12,273 nt of DNA from contig PMDT01000017.1 of the NCBI GenBank assembly GCA_003154555.1, positions 13,109 to 25,381 on the forward strand, written 5' to 3'. Under the pieces are notes generated by a model. It did not search any database, had not been told where the DNA came from, and saw only the letters and a list, made by a program, of their open reading frames with translations. Below are positions 6,865 through 12,273 of this stretch, in pieces; the stretch's first letter is position 1; every line of letters begins with the position of its first letter. Position numbers and translations under genes: made by a program. Source of the stretch: Spirochaetaceae bacterium. Its GTDB lineage: Bacteria > Spirochaetota > Spirochaetia > SZUA-6 > Fen-1364.

Positions 6865-6902
6865 TCCTCATCCAACCAAAGTTCACATTCCAGGCAGTGG
6901 AT

Positions 6903-6922
6903 CCCGGGTTCGTAAGCCCGGG
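6903..6922 (+). other. Hairpin touching the permease ribosome binding site
   Basis: CCCGGG (6903-6908) can pair with CCCGGG (6917-6922), with two inner pairs (one U-G) and a CGUA loop. The right arm overlaps the first two bases of the GGGAGG ribosome binding site (6921-6926) for the ATG at 6935, so it may lower permease translation. High GC makes chance stems common. Confidence 0.4.
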
Positions 6923-6934
6923 GAGGGACGGGCC

Positions 6935-7855
6935 ATGGCACGGTACATCCTGAATCGAGTCCTCGTCGCGATCCTCACGATGTTCGTTCTGGCGACAACC
7001 ACGTTCTTCCTCCTGCGCCTGGTGCCCGGCGACCCGATGGCCGGGCCCAAGGTGACGCCGGAGGTGAAGGCGATCCTTCGCAAGCATTACGGCCTGGACA
7101 AGCCCCTGATGGAGCAATACGTCGTTTACATGGGCAATCTCCTGCGAGGGGATTTCGGCTGGTCGATGGCGGCACGGGGCAACAAGGTCAACAACATCAT
7201 CCGCGATGCCTTCCCCGCCTCGCTGGACCTTGGTGTCAGGTCGATGATCGTGGCAATCATCATGGGGCTCTTCTTCGGCATCGTATCGGCCCTGCATCGG
7301 GGCAAGCCTATGGACTACCTGACCGTGATCCTGGTCCTCGTCGGCATCTCCGTGCCGAGCTTTGTCGTGGCGGGCCTGCTGCAGTTCTTTTTCGGCGTCT
7401 ATCTCCACATCCTTCCCGTGGCCCGCTACGACAACTGGAAATCCACGCTGATGCCCACCTTTGCCCTGAGCCTGGGGACCATGGCCACCCTCGCGCGGTA
7501 CATGCGCGCGAGCATGCTGGAGATCGTGAACGCCGACTATATCAAGACGGCAAAGGCCAAGGGATTGAGCCGGCTGCAGATCGTGATGCGCCACCAGGTG
7601 CGCAACGCCCTGTTCCCGATCCTCACGATCCTCGGGCCCGCCATCGCAATGGTGCTCACGGGCTCCTTCATCATTGAGACGGTTTTCGCCATTCCGGGGC
7701 TGGGACGGCACTACGTGACGGCGATGCAGAACCTGGACTACACCCTTGTCCTTGGCCTCACGCTGTTCTTCGGTTTCTTCCTGATCGCGATGAACCTCCT
7801 TGTGGACTTCGCCTACGGGCTGATCGATCCCCGGGTCCGGCACACACGAGGATGA
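6935..7855 (+). CDS. dppB: Peptide ABC transporter permease, DppB/OppB type
   Basis: 306 residues, normal for this family. The N-terminus has the hallmark first membrane helix (about 6-28) followed by RLVPGDPM and a periplasmic segment with YGLDKPLMEQY (52-62) and LLRGDFGWS (69-77). Further membrane helices lie at about 103-120, 130-156, 174-190, 229-251 and 270-292. The cytoplasmic EAA loop, DYIKTAKAKGLSRLQIVMRH (201-220) followed by QVRNAL, docks onto the ATPases. GGGAGG eight bases upstream supports the start. It forms the membrane channel together with the next gene's product in the inner membrane. It follows the binding protein gene after 122 bases containing two hairpins, and the next gene begins ten bases after its stop. 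The symbol follows family convention; the substrate is not known. Confidence 0.92.
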   Translation: MARYILNRVLVAILTMFVLATTTFFLLRLVPGDPMAGPKVTPEVKAILRKHYGLDKPLMEQYVVYMGNLLRGDFGWSMAARGNKVNNIIRDAFPASLDLGVRSMIVAIIMGLFFGIVSALHRGKPMDYLTVILVLVGISVPSFVVAGLLQFFFGVYLHILPVARYDNWKSTLMPTFALSLGTMATLARYMRASMLEIVNADYIKTAKAKGLSRLQIVMRHQVRNALFPILTILGPAIAMVLTGSFIIETVFAIPGLGRHYVTAMQNLDYTLVLGLTLFFGFFLIAMNLLVDFAYGLIDPRVRHTRG

Positions 7856-7865
7856 GGAGCATGCC

Positions 7866-8783
7866 ATGAGCGAGCTGCCGCAGGAGATGTTCATACCGCT
7901 CGATCGGGCGGAAAAGGCGGGTCTGAAAACCGAAACCGAAACGATCGCGTTCTGGAGCGACGTGTGGCGCCGGTTTCGCAGGAACAAGGCGGGCATGGCG
8001 GGCGTCATCATCATCATCCTGTTCGTGCTCCTTGCGCTCATCGGCCCCTCCCTCGTGCCCTATACCTTCAACAAGATCGACCTGCATTCGACATACATTC
8101 ATCCGGGCAGGGCGCACTGGTTCGGCACGGACCTGCTGGGCAGGGACATCTGGGCGCAGCTGTGGATCGGCGCGCGGGTGTCGCTCCTGATCGGCGTCGT
8201 CTCCGCGCTGAGCCAGATGGTCATTGGCACGATCGTCGGCTCGATCTCGGGCATCTATGGCGGCAAGGTGGACATGATCATCATGCGCGCCGTGGACATC
8301 CTCATCGCCGTTCCCTTTCTGATCTGGGTAAGCCTCTTCATGCTCGTGCTGAAGCCGGGGATACAATCCATCATCCTCGCCTTTTCCATCACGGAGTGGA
8401 AAGGCATGGCGCGTCTGGTGCGCGGCGAGGTCCTGCGTCTGAAGGAGACCGAATACGTCCTGGCCAGCAAGGGCATGGGCGCTTCCACCTGGCGCCTCAT
8501 GACAAAGCATTTCTTTCCCAATCTCCTGCCCGTGGTCACGGTCTCCATGACCTTCCAGGTCACGTCGGCCATATTCGGCGAAGCCTTCCTGAGCTACATC
8601 GGCCTGGGCATCCAGCCGCCCCTGACGTCATGGGGCGTCCTGATCGCGGCGGGGATCAACGAGATGAGGTATTACACCTACATGCTCTTCATCCCCGCGA
8701 TCTTCATCAGCCTCACGATGCTGTCGCTCCAGCTCATCGGCGACAGTCTCCGCGACGCCACCGACCCGAAGCTGCGGCAGTAG
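7866..8783 (+). CDS. dppC: Peptide ABC transporter permease, DppC/OppC type
   Basis: 305 residues. A hydrophilic N-terminal tail (1-43) with FWSDVWRRFRRNKAGM leads into the first membrane helix (about 44-64). The DppC signature HWFGTDLLGRDIWAQLWIGA (84-103) follows, then helices at about 104-128, 137-160, 225-245 and 272-292. The EAA loop reads EYVLASKGMGASTWRLM (196-212) followed by HFFPNLLP. The C-terminus GDSLRDATDPKLRQ is typical of the family. AGGAG six bases upstream supports the start at 7866; an out-of-frame ATG lies at 7861. It pairs with the DppB-type permease to form the transmembrane pore. Ten bases separate it from dppB and nine from the first ATPase gene, indicating one transcript. 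Confidence 0.92.
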   Translation: MSELPQEMFIPLDRAEKAGLKTETETIAFWSDVWRRFRRNKAGMAGVIIIILFVLLALIGPSLVPYTFNKIDLHSTYIHPGRAHWFGTDLLGRDIWAQLWIGARVSLLIGVVSALSQMVIGTIVGSISGIYGGKVDMIIMRAVDILIAVPFLIWVSLFMLVLKPGIQSIILAFSITEWKGMARLVRGEVLRLKETEYVLASKGMGASTWRLMTKHFFPNLLPVVTVSMTFQVTSAIFGEAFLSYIGLGIQPPLTSWGVLIAAGINEMRYYTYMLFIPAIFISLTMLSLQLIGDSLRDATDPKLRQ

Positions 8784-8792
8784 GAACGCGCG

Positions 8793-9818
8793 ATGCCGGA
8801 AGAGAAGCTGCTCGAAGTAAAGAACCTGACGATCTCCTTCCACACATTTGCCGGCGATGTCTCGGCCGTGCGCAATGTGGATTTCGACCTGCGCCCGGGA
8901 GAGGTGATCGCCATCGTCGGGGAATCGGGGAGCGGCAAGAGCGTTTCGACGCAGGCGATACTCGGCCTCACGCCGATCCCACCCGGCGAGATCAAGAGCG
9001 GCGAGATCCTTTTCAAGGGGGAGAACCTGCTCGCCTGCAGCGCGAAGCGCCTGAGCGAGGTGAGCGGCTCCCGCATATCGATGATATTCCAGGACCCGAT
9101 GACGTCGCTGAACCCCACGATGAAGGTGGGAAACCAGATCCGGGAAATCCTCCACCAGCACGCGCGCATGACGAGGGGGCAGAGCGCGGAGCGGGCCATG
9201 GAGCTCATGAATCTCGTGGGCATTCCCGAACCGAAGGTCCGGCTCGGCCAGTATCCCCACGAGTTCTCGGGCGGCATGCGCCAGCGCGCCATGATCGCCA
9301 TGGCGATGGCCAATCGCCCTGAGGTCCTCATCGCCGACGAGCCGACGACGGCGCTTGACGTCACCATTCAGTCGCAGATCTTCAGGCTTCTGCGCGAGCT
9401 GCAGCGCGACTTTCACACCGCCATCATCCTCATTACCCACGACCTGGGGGTCGTCGCGGGCATGGCGGATCGCATCGTGGTCATGTACGCGGGCAAGGTC
9501 ATGGAGGAAGGCACGACCGACCAGGTCTACTATCGCCCCCACCATCCCTACACGGCTGGTTTGCTCCAGGCCGTGCCCAGCCTCGCCGACGACGCGCGCA
9601 AGAAGCTGCGCACCATCGAGGGCACGCCGCCTTTTCTCCTGCACGTCCCTGCCGGGTGCCCGTTTGCCGAGCGCTGCGAATACTCGATGCGCATCTGCAA
9701 GGAAAAGGAGCCGCCGTACTTCCATCCCGAGGCCGGCAACCGTGTCTTCTGCTGGCTGTATGACGACGGGGCCTCGGCGCAGCGCGCGCGTTTCGACGCG
9801 CGGGAAGTGGCGCAATGA
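8793..9818 (+). CDS. dppD: Peptide ABC transporter ATP-binding protein, DppD/OppD type
   Basis: 341 residues with a complete ATPase core: Walker A GESGSGKS (43-50), Q-loop Q100 in IFQDPMTSLNP, signature FSGGMRQR (158-165), Walker B VLIADEP (178-184) with catalytic glutamate 183, and switch histidine 216 in ITHDLG. The C-terminal oligopeptide/dipeptide extension has HHPYTAGLL (250-258) and four cysteines at 289, 295, 302 and 320, the pattern associated with an iron-sulfur cluster in DppD-type proteins. It forms a heterodimer with the next ATPase and energises import at the cytoplasmic face. The start has only a modest AGGA site seven bases upstream. Its stop overlaps the next start in an ATGA, so the two ATPases are translationally coupled and made in equal amounts. 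Confidence 0.93.
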   Translation: MPEEKLLEVKNLTISFHTFAGDVSAVRNVDFDLRPGEVIAIVGESGSGKSVSTQAILGLTPIPPGEIKSGEILFKGENLLACSAKRLSEVSGSRISMIFQDPMTSLNPTMKVGNQIREILHQHARMTRGQSAERAMELMNLVGIPEPKVRLGQYPHEFSGGMRQRAMIAMAMANRPEVLIADEPTTALDVTIQSQIFRLLRELQRDFHTAIILITHDLGVVAGMADRIVVMYAGKVMEEGTTDQVYYRPHHPYTAGLLQAVPSLADDARKKLRTIEGTPPFLLHVPAGCPFAERCEYSMRICKEKEPPYFHPEAGNRVFCWLYDDGASAQRARFDAREVAQ

Positions 9819-10771
9819 AAGAAAAGATCCTGGAGCTGCGTCATCTTCAGAAACATTTCCACCTGAGCAGGGGACGGATTCTGAAGGCAGTGGAAGATAT
9901 CGACCTGGACATCTTCGAAGGGGAAACCTTCGGCCTGGTGGGAGAGTCGGGGTGTGGAAAATCAACGCTGGGAAGGACCATCAAGGGAATCTACGAGCCC
10001 ACGGCCGGCCAGATCGTCTACCAGGGCAAGGATACGGCGCACATGGACGCGCAGGAGCGCAAGCTCTATCGTCGCGATTTACAGATCATCTTCCAGGATC
10101 CCTATTCGTCGTTGAACCCCCGCATGACAGTCAAAGAGTTGATCGCCGAGGGCCTGGAGATACACGGCCTGGGAACGAGGAAAGAGCAGGAAGAACGGGT
10201 CTTCGAAACCCTGAAGCTCGTGGGGCTCAGCCCGGAATACGTGACGCGCTTTGCGCACGAGTTCTCGGGCGGCCAGCGACAGCGTCTTGCCATCGCGCGC
10301 GCGCTGGCGGTGCGGCCGCGCTTCATCGTCTGCGACGAGCCGATCTCCGCGCTGGACGTGTCCATCCAGGGGCAGATCGTGAACCTCATGAAGGACTTGC
10401 AGCGGGAGCTCGGCCTCACGTACCTCTTCATCGCCCATGACCTGTCCATGGTGAAGTACATCAGTGACCGTGTCGGCGTGATGTACCTGGGCAGGCTGGT
10501 GGAAGTGGCTGACAAGGCGGAGCTTTTCGCCAATCCGCAGCATCCCTACACGCAGGCCCTTCTTTCATCCATCCCGATCCCCAATCCGAACATCGAACGG
10601 GAACGGAAAGAGATCCCCATTGAAGGCGAGATCCCCAGCCCGCTGGAGAGGATTCCCGGCTGCAGCTTCAAGACGCGCTGCCCTTTCGCGGTGGCGAAGT
10701 GCGACACCATGGCCTACGAGCTGCGCGACGTCGGCAACCGGCACTTCGTGATGTGCACGAAGTTCCAGTAG
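9815..10771 (+). CDS. dppF: Peptide ABC transporter ATP-binding protein, DppF/OppF type
   Basis: 318 residues. Core motifs: Walker [10 protein letters not shown] (43-51), Q-loop Q94 in [11 protein letters not shown], signature FSGGQRQR (150-157), Walker B FIVCDEP (170-176) with glutamate 175, and switch histidine 208 in IAHDLSMV. The C-terminal extension contains [12 protein letters not shown] and four cysteines at 283, 289, 296 and 314, as in the partner ATPase. It begins inside the previous stop codon (ATGA overlap). It is the last transporter gene; no clear intrinsic terminator follows before the ilvB control region, so some read-through into that region is possible. It completes a full five-component importer. 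Family assignment is firm, substrate unknown. Confidence 0.93.
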   Translation: MKEKILELRHLQKHFHLSRGRILKAVEDIDLDIFEGETFGLVGESGCGKSTLGRTIKGIYEPTAGQIVYQGKDTAHMDAQERKLYRRDLQIIFQDPYSSLNPRMTVKELIAEGLEIHGLGTRKEQEERVFETLKLVGLSPEYVTRFAHEFSGGQRQRLAIARALAVRPRFIVCDEPISALDVSIQGQIVNLMKDLQRELGLTYLFIAHDLSMVKYISDRVGVMYLGRLVEVADKAELFANPQHPYTQALLSSIPIPNPNIERERKEIPIEGEIPSPLERIPGCSFKTRCPFAVAKCDTMAYELRDVGNRHFVMCTKFQ

Positions 10772-10834
10772 AGGCAGGGGATGGCGGAGAAGTGCAGGTG
10801 GTCGAAACAATGGCGATGCAGGTGCGCGGCAGGC

Positions 10835-10863
10835 TTGACCCCTCGCGCTCCTTGATGTAACGT
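10835..10863 (+). promoter_or_regulatory. Possible promoter for the ilvB leader
   Basis: TTGACC (10835-10840, five of six to consensus) is followed after 17 bases by TAACGT (10858-10863), a poor -10. Initiation near 10870 would put the leader peptide ATG almost at the 5' end. Tentative. Confidence 0.35.
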
Positions 10864-10873
10864 GCAGATGGTT

Positions 10874-10960
10874 ATGAACGGAAAAGGCCTACAGACACGG
10901 CTCGCGCTCGTCCTCGTCGTACTCGTACTTTCGGGCGGCTCTGCCGTGTGTGCACCGTAG
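10874..10960 (+). CDS. Leu/Val-rich leader peptide of the ilvB attenuator
   Basis: A 28-codon frame from ATG 10874 to TAG 10958-10960, in the position and style of the enteric IvbL leader. Residues 10-19 (10901-10930) read LALVLVVLVL: five leucines and four valines in ten codons, with no isoleucine, as in IvbL. Its job would be to stall ribosomes when Leu- or Val-tRNA is scarce; the peptide itself probably has no function. An in-frame ATG at 10868 would add two residues. No strong ribosome binding site is seen; translation may start near the 5' end of the message. A short secreted or membrane peptide is an alternative reading, but the terminator that follows and ilvB make the leader role much more likely. 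Confidence 0.75.
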   Translation: MNGKGLQTRLALVLVVLVLSGGSAVCAP

Positions 10961-10996
10961 GCTGGTCAAGCTGATTGACACAAGCCCCTCTCGGTG
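10953..10996 (+). promoter_or_regulatory. Candidate antiterminator structure
   Basis: CACCG (10953-10957) and GGCT (10960-10963), spanning the leader stop codon, can pair with CGGTG (10992-10996) and AGCC (10983-10986) of the terminator's left arm. A small hairpin GTCAA/TTGAC (10965-10979) fits in the loop. In addition GCCTAC (10887-10892) can pair with GTAGGC (10957-10962) as a protector. A ribosome stalled on the Leu/Val codons would leave the antiterminator free; one reaching the stop would cover it. The stems are short, so this is a hypothesis. Confidence 0.5.
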
Positions 10997-11020
10997 GACA
11001 CCGAGTGGGGCTTTTTTTTT
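10982..11020 (+). terminator. Intrinsic terminator (attenuator) before ilvB
   Basis: AAGCCCC (10982-10988) pairs with GGGGCTT (11007-11013) and CTCGGTG (10990-10996) with CACCGAG (10999-11005), with one T-T mismatch and a two-base gap at the top that would open into a small loop. Nine Ts follow at 11012-11020. The T-run ends just before the ilvB ribosome binding site, so the terminator controls entry into ilvB rather than ending the upstream operon. Confidence 0.9.
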
Positions 11021-11033
11021 CGAAGGAGGGGTC

Positions 11034-12273
11034 ATGGAGTACAGCGGTGCGTCCCTGTTGATCGAGCTCCTGAAACGGCAGGGTATCGGGATCGTTGCAG
11101 GCATACCGGGCGGGGCGAATCTGCCCCTCTACGATGCGCTGGGCCAGAGCGACCTGCGCCACATCCTCGTGCGTCACGAACAGGCGGGCGGATTTCTTGC
11201 CCAGGGCATGGCGCGGTCCACCGGCAAGGCCGCCGCGTGCCTGGCAACCTCGGGGCCTGGCGCGGTGAACCTGCTCACCGCCATTGCCGATGCGAAGCTG
11301 GACTCCGTGCCCATCGTCGCGGTCACGGGGCAGGTCGCCTCGGGGCTGATCGGCACCGACGCCTTCCAGGAGGTGGACACCTACGGCATGAGCATCCCGG
11401 TGACAAAGCACAATTTTCTGGTCCGCACGATCCAGGAGCTCCTGGAGGTGGTTCCCGAGGCATTCCGTTTCGCGCTGTCGGGCAGGCAGGGTCCGGTGCT
11501 TATCGACATGCCCAAGGACGTGCAGCAGGCACGCATCGAGCTTGCGGATCTGCCGGCGCCCGGTGTCGCCGACCCGGCGCCCGAGCCTGATGGTGCGGTG
11601 CTTGCCTCCATGGCGCGCATGATCGCATCCGCGGAGAGGCCGTTGCTCTACGTCGGCGGCGGTGTCGTCGCATCGGGTGCGGAGGAGGAAGTGCGCGCGC
11701 TCTCCGCGGCCTGCGGAATACCGGTCGTCTGCACGCTCATGGGCATCGGCATCATGGAGCCCGACGACCCGCTGCACCTGGGAATGCTCGGCATGCATGG
11801 AAGCCAGGCGACGAATCTGGCCGTGGACCGCACGGATCTCCTCATCGCGCTCGGCGTGCGTTTCGACGACCGGGCAACGGGCCTGGTCGCCGGCTTTGCC
11901 CCGCGGGCGCGGGTCATCCACATGGACATCGACGAGGCGGAGATCGGCAAGATCCGGCGGCCCGATATCTCCGCGGCATGCGACGTGAAGCGCGCCCTGC
12001 GCAGGCTGAACCGTCTCGTGGGATCGGCGCGCCGGGAGGCCTGGCGGGCGGAGATCGATGCGATGAAATGTGCCCACCCTTTCGCCGTTTCCGATGACCC
12101 CTCCCACGCCAGTAATCTCGTGCGGACACTCGCCGCGCTGGCTCCCGACGCGCTCCTCACGGTGGATGTCGGCCAGCACCAGATGTGGGCGGCGCAGCGC
12201 TGGCCTGTGCGCGGCACGCGGCGTTTCCTCACGTCCGGAGGCCTGGGAACGATGGGCTTCGCCGTGCCGGCGG
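11034..12273 (+). CDS. ilvB: Acetolactate synthase large subunit (AHAS I type), 5' part
   Basis: The first 413 codons are present; the gene runs off the right edge. It makes acetolactate or acetohydroxybutyrate from pyruvate, the first shared step of valine, leucine and isoleucine synthesis, using thiamine diphosphate and FAD. Visible family marks are GIPGGANLPLYDAL (23-36), the catalytic glutamate E49 in VRHEQAGGFLAQGMAR, SGPGAVNLLTAIADAKLDS, GTDAFQEVDTYGMSIPVTKHN, FDDRATG in the central domain, and DVGQHQMWAAQ with SGGLGTMGF near the cut. The wording around IPGGANLPLYDAL, FQEVDTYG and IPVTKHNFLVR is close to E. coli IlvB. The start follows AAGGAGG (11023-11029) by four bases. The leader, antiterminator and terminator upstream indicate control by branched-chain amino acid supply. 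A small regulatory subunit (ilvN) would be expected beyond the window. Confidence 0.95.
   Translation, partial: MEYSGASLLIELLKRQGIGIVAGIPGGANLPLYDALGQSDLRHILVRHEQAGGFLAQGMARSTGKAAACLATSGPGAVNLLTAIADAKLDSVPIVAVTGQVASGLIGTDAFQEVDTYGMSIPVTKHNFLVRTIQELLEVVPEAFRFALSGRQGPVLIDMPKDVQQARIELADLPAPGVADPAPEPDGAVLASMARMIASAERPLLYVGGGVVASGAEEEVRALSAACGIPVVCTLMGIGIMEPDDPLHLGMLGMHGSQATNLAVDRTDLLIALGVRFDDRATGLVAGFAPRARVIHMDIDEAEIGKIRRPDISAACDVKRALRRLNRLVGSARREAWRAEIDAMKCAHPFAVSDDPSHASNLVRTLAALAPDALLTVDVGQHQMWAAQRWPVRGTRRFLTSGGLGTMGFAVPA

Noticed and set aside
6901..6925. tRNA-like GGGTTCG stem
   Set aside because: It resembles a T-arm only superficially; no acceptor, D or anticodon arms can be built around it.
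7964..9322. Plus-strand frame of 452 codons across the permease and ATPase genes
   Set aside because: A +1 shadow of dppC and dppD with low-complexity His/Arg/Gly composition and no family motif.
10772..10834. Terminator for the transporter operon
   Set aside because: No stable stem followed by a T-run is visible here; the only strong terminator nearby lies after the ilvB leader.

Overview
This is a GC-rich bacterial window with tightly packed genes, mostly on the + strand, and strong AAGGAGG-type ribosome binding sites. The periplasmic-type binding protein has a Sec signal peptide and no lipobox, which suggests a Gram-negative (diderm) host. The phylum cannot be fixed from this sequence; the acetolactate synthase resembles the enteric IlvB (AHAS I) type.

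Layout. (1) Positions 1-170, minus strand: the N-terminus of an enolase-superfamily dipeptide epimerase, cut by the window edge. (2) 282-1949: a divergent glycoside hydrolase family 3 (NagZ-like) gene whose usual NagZ acid/base dyad motif is not visible. (3) 1950-5056: a short AT-rich control region with a sigma70-like promoter and a perfect palindromic operator, then an unusual gene fusing a GntR winged helix-turn-helix to an ADP-ribosylglycohydrolase (ARH)-like domain, then an M24 (Xaa-Pro type) metallopeptidase. (4) 5057-10771: a second promoter with a closely related, longer perfect palindrome, then a complete five-gene peptide ABC transporter (binding protein, two permeases, two ATPases). 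(5) 10772-12273: an apparent transcription attenuator (Leu/Val-rich leader peptide, candidate antiterminator, intrinsic terminator) in front of ilvB, which runs off the right edge.

How the genes work together. The transporter would import oligopeptides or muropeptide-like peptides. The M24 peptidase would cleave them, the epimerase would interconvert L/D residues in dipeptides such as L-Ala-D/L-Glu, and the GH3 enzyme would act on amino-sugar or related glycosides. Together this looks like a peptide or cell-wall-fragment salvage locus; that is inference from family membership. The most notable feature is regulatory. The operator in front of the GntR-ARH gene and the one in front of the transporter match at 19 of 21 positions, so the fusion protein is the obvious candidate to control both itself and the transporter. 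The ilvB part appears to be a separate biosynthetic unit controlled by branched-chain amino acid supply.
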